DNA from: Candidatus Omnitrophota bacterium | GTDB lineage: Bacteria > Omnitrophota > Gorgyraeia > Duberdicusellales > 4484-171 | Length of the DNA stretch: 6,736 nucleotides | Assembly (NCBI GenBank): GCA_028702365.1 | Contig: JAQVOZ010000072.1 | Coordinates: 1 to 6,736, forward strand | Direction of reading: 5' to 3' | Shown: piece by piece, positions 1 to 6,736 of the stretch | Layout: the number at the start of each line of letters is the position of its first letter | Position numbering within the stretch: position 1 is the stretch's first letter | Program-made: the position numbers and the translations under genes | The notes under the pieces: model-generated | What the model was told of the DNA's origin: nothing | What the model saw: the letters and a program-made list of their open reading frames with translations, nothing else | Databases searched by the model: none

Positions 1-1371
1 TTTTCTTATACAGAGGCGGATGGAAATTTCGAAGGCGCCGTGGTAAAGGTTGCTGCGGATGTAGGCAAGTCAGTTGTCTCGATAAGCAGCGTAGGCAGAG
101 AAAAAATCGGCGCAAATTTGGGTGAGCGTTCACCCCATAACAGGTTTAATGACGATTCTTTCAGGAATTTTTTTGAAGATTTTTTTGGCAGCCAGCCAGA
201 AATGGAATTTAAGCGTGTAGGCCTGGGTAGCGGCGTTGTGATTGATAAAAATGGTTACATACTTACAAATGAGCATGTTATATCCGGAGCTTCAGAGATT
301 AAAGTTAAACTTTCAGACGGAAGAGAATTTGATGCGCAAGTTACAGGCAACGATAAGCGAAGCGATTTGGCGGTTATAAAAATAGGTGCAACTAATCTTG
401 TGCCGGTAAAACTTGGAGATTCAGATAGTCTTAAAATAGGTAAATGGGTAGTTGCTGTCGGTAATCCTTTTGGTTTCGCAATAGATAACCCCGAGCCTAC
501 TGTAACAGTAGGCGTTGTAAGCGCGCTGCATAGATATGTACCAGCTCTAGGCAGGCGCGAAAGAACCTACGATGAGCTCATACAAACAGATGCAGCGATA
601 AATCCGGGCAATAGCGGCGGCCCTCTGGTTAATCTTGACGGAGAAGTTATCGGTATTAACACCGCAATAATTTCTCTCTCTGGAGGATATCAGGGGTTAG
701 GTTTTGCAATACCGGTTAATAAGGTAAAAAGGATTTTACCTAAGCTAATGAAGGGAGAGAAAATCGTCTATGGCTGGCTGGGCCTAAGCATTCAGGATTT
801 GAACGAAGATTTAAGAAACTATTTCGGCGTAAAAGAACCTGCCGGCATAATTGTAGTAAAAGTTTATAATAATTCACCTGCATCTACGGCTGGAATTAAA
901 GAAGGAGACCTTGTATTAGCTTTTGACAACCAGCCGGTTAAAGCATCGAGAGATTTGATAAGCATGGTTTCGGCATTTGAAATAGGCGCTTCCGTACCGT
1001 TTAAAATTTTACGGGAAGGAAAAGAAATAAATCTAAATATCAAAGTCGGGCAAAGCTCCAAAGATATAAAAACGCTCGAAGAACAATCCGAAACCCCGCA
1101 GCATAAAACATTCAGGGGCCTTGAGGTGGATGATTTAAACCCTGCGTACAGGCAAAGATTTAAAATAAGAGAAAATTCCGGAGTTATTGTTGCATACATT
1201 GAAGAATCATCGCCCGCCGACAGAAGTAATCTTATAGTTGGGGATGTAATTTCGAAAGTAAACGGCAAAGAGATAAAAAACAAAGAAGATTTTATAACCG
1301 TTATTTCCAAAACAAAAGAAAGCTGGCTCCTTAAGACAAACAAGGGTTTTACGGTTATCAAGGAAAAATAG
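1..1371 (+). CDS. HtrA/Deg-family periplasmic serine endoprotease with two PDZ domains (5'-truncated)
   Basis: This is a trypsin-like protease/chaperone that degrades misfolded envelope proteins. The frame is open from base 1, so the start and any signal peptide lie upstream; the GTG at 40 is internal, because family-like sequence (EGAVVKVAADVGKSVVSIS) runs across it. Counting from the first codon in the window (456 residues visible), the catalytic triad is complete: His92 in TNEHV, Asp122 in RSDLAVIKI and Ser205 in NPGNSGGPL. A Phe/Asp-rich segment before the first strand (about residues 48-63) resembles the regulatory LA loop of DegP/DegQ. PDZ1 covers about residues 258-352 (YGWLGLSIQDL to the linker) and PDZ2 about 372-456 (FRGLEVDDL to the C-terminus). 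The two-PDZ layout matches DegP/DegQ rather than DegS. It ends with TAG one base before recX. Which Deg paralogue this is cannot be decided without the N-terminus. Confidence 0.95.
   Translation, partial: FSYTEADGNFEGAVVKVAADVGKSVVSISSVGREKIGANLGERSPHNRFNDDSFRNFFEDFFGSQPEMEFKRVGLGSGVVIDKNGYILTNEHVISGASEIKVKLSDGREFDAQVTGNDKRSDLAVIKIGATNLVPVKLGDSDSLKIGKWVVAVGNPFGFAIDNPEPTVTVGVVSALHRYVPALGRRERTYDELIQTDAAINPGNSGGPLVNLDGEVIGINTAIISLSGGYQGLGFAIPVNKVKRILPKLMKGEKIVYGWLGLSIQDLNEDLRNYFGVKEPAGIIVVKVYNNSPASTAGIKEGDLVLAFDNQPVKASRDLISMVSAFEIGASVPFKILREGKEINLNIKVGQSSKDIKTLEEQSETPQHKTFRGLEVDDLNPAYRQRFKIRENSGVIVAYIEESSPADRSNLIVGDVISKVNGKEIKNKEDFITVISKTKESWLLKTNKGFTVIKEK
1360..1364 (+). promoter_or_regulatory. 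Shine-Dalgarno site deciding the TTG start of recX
   Basis: AAGGA lies inside the last codons of the protease gene, 8 nt before TTG at 1373. This is normal spacing. The reading frame of recX is open further upstream and contains no ATG near its start, so this site is the main argument for the TTG start. Confidence 0.7.
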
Positions 1372-1372
1372 C

Positions 1373-1840
1373 TTGGAAGATTTCGGAAAAGCTCTTAATT
1401 ATTCTTTTCTTCTCCTAAGGTACAGGCCAAGGAGCAGGCAGGAAATTATTGAACGCTTAAAAAGGAAAAAATATTCCGCCGGCAGTATAGAAAAAGTTAT
1501 ACGCAATTTAGAGGACAATAAGTATATAAACGACGAAGAATTTACGCGTCTGTTTGTTGCTTCTTCCCTTAGCCGCGGCTGGGGCAGGAAAAGAATAGAT
1601 TACTCATTAAAAAAATTAGGCATAGACGAAGAGCTAAGGGCCAATGCTTTATTGGATAAACAGGCTTTTTATGAAAGGCTGAAAGAATTGGTCGAGAAAA
1701 AAATTTCAAATAAAACAAAGGATAAAAAAACTTATCAGAAAATTATAAGAAATCTTGCAGTAAAAGGCTTTAACTACGAAGATATTATCCGGGCACTTGA
1801 TGAAGCAGGTTTCAAAAAGCCCGGATTTTCGAATGAATAA
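1373..1840 (+). CDS. recX: RecX, regulatory protein of RecA
   Basis: RecX binds RecA filaments and inhibits or tunes recombinase and coprotease activity in the cytoplasm. The 155-residue product is highly charged and helical, as expected for the tandem three-helix repeats of RecX. It shows the family's first-repeat signature LRYRPRSRQEIIERL (about residues 15-29), then VIRNLEDNKYINDEEFTRLF (43-62) and SRGWGRKRIDYSLKKLGI (67-84). A last repeat lies around 118-150 (KTYQKIIRNLAVKGFNYEDI). The start is TTG at 1373: it has an AAGGA site at good spacing, and the protein contains no other methionine that could serve as a start. It begins one base after the htrA stop and ends with TAA nine bases before alaS. 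recX beside alaS matches the enterobacterial recA-recX-alaS order, but recA is not upstream here. Confidence 0.93.
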   Translation: MEDFGKALNYSFLLLRYRPRSRQEIIERLKRKKYSAGSIEKVIRNLEDNKYINDEEFTRLFVASSLSRGWGRKRIDYSLKKLGIDEELRANALLDKQAFYERLKELVEKKISNKTKDKKTYQKIIRNLAVKGFNYEDIIRALDEAGFKKPGFSNE

Positions 1841-1849
1841 CAGATTTAA

Positions 1850-2452
<603 letters not shown>

Positions 2453-4444
2453 AACCTGGTTTTTACCCAGTTTAACAGGGTAGGAGAAAATAAGTTAGAG
2501 CCCCTGCCGCAAAAAAATATCGATACAGGAATGGGCCTTGAAAGAATGGCTTCTATCCTGCAGCAGAAAACATCTAACTTCGAAATAGATATATTATATC
2601 CAGCTGTACAATTCGTAGAAGAATCATTGAAGGCAGAGAGGAAAAATCCGCAAGTGATAAGTTTGATAAATGCCATAGTTGATCATTCACGGGCAGCAAC
2701 ATTTGCTATCGCTGATGGAGTATATCCTTCAAATGAAGCAAGAGGTTATGTTGTAAGGAAAATTATCAGAAAAGCGGTAAACAATGTGAATCTTTTGGGC
2801 AGTAAAGAGCCCTTTATCTATAAGTTGGTTAATTTGTTTAGTGAACTTATGCTAGAGCCGTATCCGGATATAAGCGCGAAGAAAGATAATATTATAAAGA
2901 ATATCAAAGCAGAAGAAGAAAAATTTATTCCCATTTTGGAAGAAGTGGATGAATATGTTGCAAGTAAGAAAAAAATAGAGGCAGAAGAGCTATTCTATTT
3001 ATATGACACAAAAGGTTTTCCTTTTGAATCAATCGAAGCAAGTGCAGCTTATCATGGTACTTTTTTAGTTCGTGATGGCTTTGATAAATTGCTTAAAGAA
3101 CAGCAAGAGCGTTCCCGCAAAAAAAGCATGTTTGATGCAGATATATTTAAAAAGGGAGAAATTGATTTCAAAGAGAAAAGCGAATTTATCGGTTATGATT
3201 GTTTAGAAAGCAAATCTCAAGTTATACGTTTAATTGACGGTTCAAAGCATGATATCGATTCTCTAAAAGATGGAGCCGAAGGTTTGCTAATCCTTGATAA
3301 AACACCGTTTTACGCTGAAAGCGGCGGTCAATTAACCGACAAGGGTACGATACTCACCACCGATGCAGTATTTCGTGTGGAAGAAGTTTTTAAAGTCAAC
3401 GAAACTATTATTCATAAAGGAAAGGTTTTAAGTGGAAACCTTTCCAAAGAAATTGTAACTGCTTCCGTTGACAAAAACCGAAGGAAAGCTCTAAGCCGCG
3501 CACATACCGCAACGCACCTTTTGCAGGCAGCGCTTCGTAAAATTTTAGGCGCTCATGTTGCTCAGCAGGGTTCACTCGTAGATGAGGACAGGTTTCGTTT
3601 TGATTTTACGCATTTTAAGGCGCTTTCAACCGAGGAAATTGAAAGGCTTGAAGATTGCGTAAATGGATATATACTAAATGCAGATAAAGTTATCAAGGAA
3701 GAACTTGGATTTGAAGAAGCTAAACAAACCGGGGCACTTGCTTTTTTTAAGGATAAATATAAAGATAAAGTAAGGGTCATTTCCATAGGCAATTACAGTA
3801 AGGAATTCTGCGGCGGCACGCATCTGGATTTAACATCGGAAATAGGAATATTTTTTATCGTAAGCGAATCATCAATAAGCAGCGGCATAAGAAGGATAGA
3901 GGCGGTTGTGGGCGACAAAGCATATACAAGAATTAAAAAAATAGAAAAAACACTTATTGAGGCAGCAAGCATGCTTAAGTGTGCGCCTGAAGTTGTACCC
4001 GATGCAATTGGGCAGTTGCAGGCTGAGCTTCGCGCTTTAAAAGAAGAAATTAAGCACAGCAATAAAGAGAAAATCTCTTCAAAAATAACAGATATTCTAA
4101 AAGCAAAAAAAGAAATAAATGGTTTAAATTTTCTGGCTTACAACTTTAAAGACATTGATCCTTCCGATTTAGTTTTTATATCTGATACAATCAAAAAGGA
4201 ACTTGGTTCGGTTTTTCTTTTCCTTGCATCGCAATCCGGAGATAAAAATATATTTATTTGTTCAACCACAGAAGACTATGCGAAAAAACAGCTAGAAGTT
4301 AATAAATTCGTATCGCGTTTTAAGGAAGAATTATCTTTAAAGGGTGGAGGCAGGCCTACGCTTGTACAGGGTGTTATAACGGGCACTTTGGAAAATTTAC
4401 TTTCCAAGGTAGAAGATTGTTTCGTTAAATTTTTACAAAAATGA
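2453..4444 (+). CDS. alaS: Alanyl-tRNA synthetase, C-terminal part: rest of catalytic core, tRNA-recognition, editing and C-Ala domains
   Basis: This is the continuation of AlaRS in the same frame as 1850-2449. With codon 201 counted, the full protein has 864 residues, a normal bacterial length. In continuous numbering it shows motif 3 DTGMGLERM (225-233) and the DHSRA...PSNEARGYVVRKIIRKA tRNA-binding stretch. The editing domain, which hydrolyses mischarged Ser- and Gly-tRNA-Ala, has YAESGGQ (488-494) and zinc ligands His552 and His556 (HTATH), Cys654 and His658 (CGGTH). A charged helical segment follows, then the C-terminal C-Ala domain with GGGRP (832-836). Conservation does not drop anywhere after the TAG, so the gene shows no sign of decay. 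The first ATG after the stop is at 2531. Starting there would delete 26 residues just before motif 3, and the only SD-like bases (AGGA at 2527-2530) touch the ATG, so independent initiation looks poor. It ends in TGA, overlapping hisD by 4 nt. Confidence 0.95.
   Translation, partial: NLVFTQFNRVGENKLEPLPQKNIDTGMGLERMASILQQKTSNFEIDILYPAVQFVEESLKAERKNPQVISLINAIVDHSRAATFAIADGVYPSNEARGYVVRKIIRKAVNNVNLLGSKEPFIYKLVNLFSELMLEPYPDISAKKDNIIKNIKAEEEKFIPILEEVDEYVASKKKIEAEELFYLYDTKGFPFESIEASAAYHGTFLVRDGFDKLLKEQQERSRKKSMFDADIFKKGEIDFKEKSEFIGYDCLESKSQVIRLIDGSKHDIDSLKDGAEGLLILDKTPFYAESGGQLTDKGTILTTDAVFRVEEVFKVNETIIHKGKVLSGNLSKEIVTASVDKNRRKALSRAHTATHLLQAALRKILGAHVAQQGSLVDEDRFRFDFTHFKALSTEEIERLEDCVNGYILNADKVIKEELGFEEAKQTGALAFFKDKYKDKVRVISIGNYSKEFCGGTHLDLTSEIGIFFIVSESSISSGIRRIEAVVGDKAYTRIKKIEKTLIEAASMLKCAPEVVPDAIGQLQAELRALKEEIKHSNKEKISSKITDILKAKKEINGLNFLAYNFKDIDPSDLVFISDTIKKELGSVFLFLASQSGDKNIFICSTTEDYAKKQLEVNKFVSRFKEELSLKGGGRPTLVQGVITGTLENLLSKVEDCFVKFLQK
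3419..3445 (+). repeat. Perfect 10-bp inverted repeat inside alaS
   Basis: GGAAAGGTTT at 3419-3428 and AAACCTTTCC at 3436-3445 are exact reverse complements around a 7-nt loop (TAAGTGG). The repeat lies in the region encoding the editing domain. No T-run follows, so it does not look like an intrinsic terminator. It may form an mRNA hairpin or be chance. Confidence 0.6.
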
Positions 4445-5664
4445 GAGTAGTCAGGAATTTAGAAAGCCTTCAAAAAGTGCTTCTTAAAAAACGTAACCGC
4501 AAAAGCAATATAAGCGAAAAAGTTTCGAAAATCTTAAAAGATATTTGCGAGCGTGAAGATGACGCTCTTTTGGAGTATACGAAGAAGTTCGATAAGGTTA
4601 AATTGCTGCCTAAGCAATTGCGGGTAAGTGAAGGTGAAATCAGCGCAGCTTTCAATGAGCTGGATTCTTCAATAATTTCTGCTTTTAAGCTGGCTATCGA
4701 CAATGTTACCAAGTTTTATAAGAAAGAAGCGCCGCAATATATAAAAAGAATAAAAGAAGCAAACGGAAAGACTCTTGTTAACCGTTATGTTCCTCTGGAA
4801 AGAGTAGGAGTGTATGTTCCTGCAGGAACAGCGCCGCTCATTTCAACGGTTTACATGTCGGTTATACCTGCAATAGTAGCTGGCGTTAAAGAAATAGTTT
4901 TGGCTACCCCTCCAAGGAAAGACAAGAGTATAAACCCCTTTATACTTGCAGTCGCTTCGCTTTTAAAAATAAAAGAAATTTACCGTATGGGCGGAGCGCA
5001 GGCAATAGCCGCAATGAGTTTCGGCACAAAAACCATAAAACGGGTCGATAAAATAGTAGGCCCGGGCAATGAATTTGTTACGGAGGCAAAGCGGCAGGTT
5101 TTTGGAAAGGTAGACATAGATATGTTAGCCGGGCCTTCTGAAGTTGTAATTGTAGCTTCCCACGGAGCCAATATAGATTATATAGTTGCTGACCTTGAAG
5201 CGCAGACAGAGCACCATAACGGCATGGGTATAGTAGTTACCAATTCGGCCAAAATTATAAAAGAATTAAGGAAAAAAAAGATAAAGGGTTTTGTGCTACG
5301 CGTTAAATACCTTGAGGAAGCCTGCGAGGCGGTAAACACGATTGCTCCCGAACATCTTGAAATTTTTACGAAAAAGCCGTCAAAAATATTAAGGAAAATA
5401 AAAAATGCCGGAGCGATATTCTTGGGAGAGAATACCCCGACAGCCCTGGGAGATTATACAGCAGGGCCAAGCCACGTACTTCCTACCGGAGGAAGCGCGC
5501 GATTTTTCTCATCGCTTTCTACGAAAGAATTTTTGAAAGAAATCCATATAATAAGTTATACAAAAAAAGCTTTACAGGAAGAAGCCGCGGTTGTAGAAAA
5601 AATTGCATCTCTTGAGGGAATGCAAAAACACATCGAGAGCGTCAAAAAAAGGCTTGTAGGTTAA
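4441..5664 (+). CDS. hisD: Histidinol dehydrogenase
   Basis: HisD is a zinc enzyme that oxidises L-histidinol to L-histidine in two NAD-dependent steps, the end of histidine synthesis. The 407 residues carry the full family signature: [50 protein letters not shown] and DMLAGPSEV. By alignment from memory to the E. coli enzyme, the key residues are all present: zinc ligands Gln255, His258, Asp338 and His397; catalytic Glu304 and His305 (APEHLEIF); and Ser233. Spacing agrees with E. coli for Ser233-Gln255, Glu304-Asp338 and Asp338-His397. The Gln255-Glu304 interval is about 18 residues shorter, which explains much of the below-usual length (E. coli has 434). The ATG overlaps the alaS stop as ATGA and has no good ribosome binding site, which points to translational coupling with alaS. 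Expected to be an active homodimer. Confidence 0.97.
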   Translation: MRVVRNLESLQKVLLKKRNRKSNISEKVSKILKDICEREDDALLEYTKKFDKVKLLPKQLRVSEGEISAAFNELDSSIISAFKLAIDNVTKFYKKEAPQYIKRIKEANGKTLVNRYVPLERVGVYVPAGTAPLISTVYMSVIPAIVAGVKEIVLATPPRKDKSINPFILAVASLLKIKEIYRMGGAQAIAAMSFGTKTIKRVDKIVGPGNEFVTEAKRQVFGKVDIDMLAGPSEVVIVASHGANIDYIVADLEAQTEHHNGMGIVVTNSAKIIKELRKKKIKGFVLRVKYLEEACEAVNTIAPEHLEIFTKKPSKILRKIKNAGAIFLGENTPTALGDYTAGPSHVLPTGGSARFFSSLSTKEFLKEIHIISYTKKALQEEAAVVEKIASLEGMQKHIESVKKRLVG

Positions 5665-5670
5665 ATAATC

Positions 5671-5676
5671 AAGGAG
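5671..5676 (+). promoter_or_regulatory. Shine-Dalgarno site fixing the start of the membrane protein gene
   Basis: AAGGAG ends 8 nt before ATG 5685. An in-frame GTG at 5676 would be a longer start, but it overlaps this site and has no ribosome binding site of its own, so ATG 5685 is preferred. Confidence 0.8.
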
Positions 5677-5684
5677 TGTATAGG

Positions 5685-6227
5685 ATGAAGAAAAGGTCAA
5701 TCGGAGTAAGCATATTTGGATGGTGGTATGTGATTGGGGGTATACTTGGTATCTTAAATTTTCCCCTGATGCTTATAATGAGAATGATGCCTACACAAGG
5801 CAATACATTCTTTATGAAGCAATTTACAGGCAATTTTTATTTATTTTACGTATTGGTAATGACCATTGTTAGTTTAATTACAGGCATAGGTATTCTGAAA
5901 TTAAAACAATGGGCACGGAAGTTAATAATTATTATATGCGTAATAGGCGTGTTCTATAGCATTTTTGTCTCGGCCAATATAGCAACGCATTCCTCGGAGT
6001 TCGTAGAGGCGTCCATGTCTTCCCATACTATGCCGAAAGATACGCCCCCCGAAACACTTGCAGCAATAAAATCTTTCACGCAGGCTATTATGATAATTTC
6101 TATGATTGCTGGAATGGTTTTTGGCGTAGGATTTGCTATATTCGTTATTTGGTTTTTTATGCGTAAAAGCGTGAGAGAGCAATTTGATCCGGAAAAATTC
6201 CAATCAGCAATCGAGCAAATTAAATAA
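5685..6227 (+). CDS. Small integral membrane protein of unknown function, four predicted helices
   Basis: I do not recognise the family with certainty. The 180-residue product begins MKKRSIG, has no cleavable signal peptide, and has four hydrophobic stretches at about residues 10-32 (FGWWYVIGGILGIL), 51-71, 79-97 and 134-158. Between helices 2 and 3 is a short basic turn, LKLKQWARK, a wording often seen in small uncharacterised bacterial membrane proteins. Residues 98-133 form the largest loop, polar and rich in Ser, Thr, His and Pro. The charged C-terminal tail (RKSVREQFDPEKFQSAIEQIK region) is probably cytoplasmic. By the positive-inside rule, both ends would face the cytoplasm. It sits between hisD and the HisB-like gene with separate ribosome binding sites on each side, so it is probably co-transcribed. 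Nothing visible ties it to histidine synthesis: no transport or enzyme motif is seen. Confidence 0.85.
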   Translation: MKKRSIGVSIFGWWYVIGGILGILNFPLMLIMRMMPTQGNTFFMKQFTGNFYLFYVLVMTIVSLITGIGILKLKQWARKLIIIICVIGVFYSIFVSANIATHSSEFVEASMSSHTMPKDTPPETLAAIKSFTQAIMIISMIAGMVFGVGFAIFVIWFFMRKSVREQFDPEKFQSAIEQIK

Positions 6228-6233
6228 TATTTG

Positions 6234-6243
6234 AAAGGAGAGG
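6234..6243 (+). promoter_or_regulatory. Strong Shine-Dalgarno site of the HisB-like gene
   Basis: AAAGGAGAGG precedes ATG 6247, with the AAGGAG core 6 nt away. It is the strongest ribosome binding site in the window and fixes the start codon. Confidence 0.8.
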
Positions 6244-6246
6244 CAA

Positions 6247-6736
6247 ATGGCTAAAAAACCAAGAAAGGCAAAAATAGCAAGAAAAACCACAGAGGTAGAT
6301 ATTAAAGGAGAATTTAATATAGACGGAACCGGGAAAACTTCCGTTAAGACCCCGATTGAGCCGCTTAACCATTTGCTTACGCTTTTTGCTTTTCATGGCT
6401 TGTTTGATTTAAATTTACAGGCAAAAGGAGATTTACAGCATCACATAATTGAAGATATAGGTATAGCCCTGGGCAAGTCTTTTAAAGACTCATTAGGAGA
6501 TAAATCAGGCATAAATAGATACGGCTCTTTTTCTGTAACAATGGATAAGGTGGTCGTTGAAGCTAACATTGATATAAGCGGCCGCCCCACATTGCATAGA
6601 GCGGATAAACAGCTTGGATTAGCTGAGATAGAAGGAAAAACTTTTGATGATACTAATTTTAAGTTTGAAGACGCCGAAGAATTTCTGGAGGCATTTGTGC
6701 AGCATGCCGGCTTAAGTTTAGTCTATGGTATAAAAT
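6247..6736 (+). CDS. Divergent imidazoleglycerol-phosphate dehydratase-like protein (3'-truncated)
   Basis: 163 residues are visible, and the gene runs off the window. True HisB dehydrates imidazoleglycerol phosphate to imidazole acetol phosphate using a di-manganese site. The fold match is clear in order: RKTTEVDI (12-19, the R-x-T-x-E motif), DGTGK, LNHLL with FHG (His42, His50), HHIIED (His65, His66, Glu69), SLGDKSGINRYG (82-93), DISGRP (109-114) and EEFLEAF. Several near-invariant features are changed. TGxxFLDHM reads TPIEPLNHL (Asp to Asn at 41). The three residues I-D-x before HH are missing (GDLQHH). PMDE reads TMDK (98-101). The His of the G-x-T-L-H stretch is Val159. The family's C-terminal HHxxE motif lies beyond the window. 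It may be an enzyme of an unusual lineage or a paralogue with altered activity, so I give no gene symbol. The hisD neighbour, one gene away, favours a histidine link. Confidence 0.85.
   Translation, partial: MAKKPRKAKIARKTTEVDIKGEFNIDGTGKTSVKTPIEPLNHLLTLFAFHGLFDLNLQAKGDLQHHIIEDIGIALGKSFKDSLGDKSGINRYGSFSVTMDKVVVEANIDISGRPTLHRADKQLGLAEIEGKTFDDTNFKFEDAEEFLEAFVQHAGLSLVYGIK

Noticed and set aside
40..42. GTG as the start of the protease gene
   Set aside because: The frame is open to base 1 with family-like sequence before the GTG, and no ribosome binding site precedes it; the gene is simply cut by the window edge.
864..1361. 165-codon open frame on the minus strand within the protease gene
   Set aside because: It is antisense to the well-conserved PDZ region, has no ribosome binding site that I can see, and shows no recognisable motif.
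5665..5684. Possible terminator or promoter between hisD and the membrane protein gene
   Set aside because: The 20-base gap holds only the ribosome binding site; there is no hairpin with a T-run and no room for a -35/-10 pair.
5922..6203. 93-codon minus-strand frame opposite the membrane protein gene
   Set aside because: The composition is that of an antisense shadow of hydrophobic codons, and the plus-strand gene has a clear start, ribosome binding site and membrane segments.

Overview
The window holds six protein genes, all on the + strand and tightly packed. They are an HtrA/Deg-type protease (5' end cut off), recX, alaS, hisD, a small four-helix membrane protein, and an imidazoleglycerol-phosphate dehydratase (HisB)-like protein (3' end cut off). 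No RNA genes, mobile elements, CRISPR arrays, internal promoters or rho-independent terminators were found. The longest gap between genes is about 20 bases (if alaS is treated as one locus), so the stretch reads as one continuous transcription unit.

The DNA is bacterial and moderately AT-rich. A Deg protease with two PDZ domains suggests an organism with a periplasm. The AlaRS wording and the divergent neighbours fit an uncultured diderm lineage such as Omnitrophota, but that placement is inference only. recX next to alaS is a known bacterial arrangement (E. coli has recA-recX-alaS); here htrA occupies the place of recA.

Layout: 1-1371 protease (envelope protein quality control); 1373-1840 recX, with a TTG start right behind htrA (RecA modulation); 1850-4444 alaS (charging of tRNA-Ala); 4441-5664 hisD, overlapping the alaS stop by 4 nt (last steps of histidine synthesis); 5685-6227 an unrecognised membrane protein; 6247 to the end, the HisB-like protein. 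The unit therefore mixes stress, recombination, translation and histidine genes.

The most striking feature is an in-frame TAG at 2450-2452. It divides alaS exactly where the family has a conserved Trp, while the reading frame and conserved peptide continue uninterrupted on both sides. One G-to-A change from TGG would explain it, so it is a sequence error, a fresh nonsense mutation, or UAG decoded as an amino acid. The second point of interest is the HisB-like protein. It keeps the IGPD fold signature and several metal-site histidines but has lost other near-invariant residues, so it may be a paralogue with altered activity.
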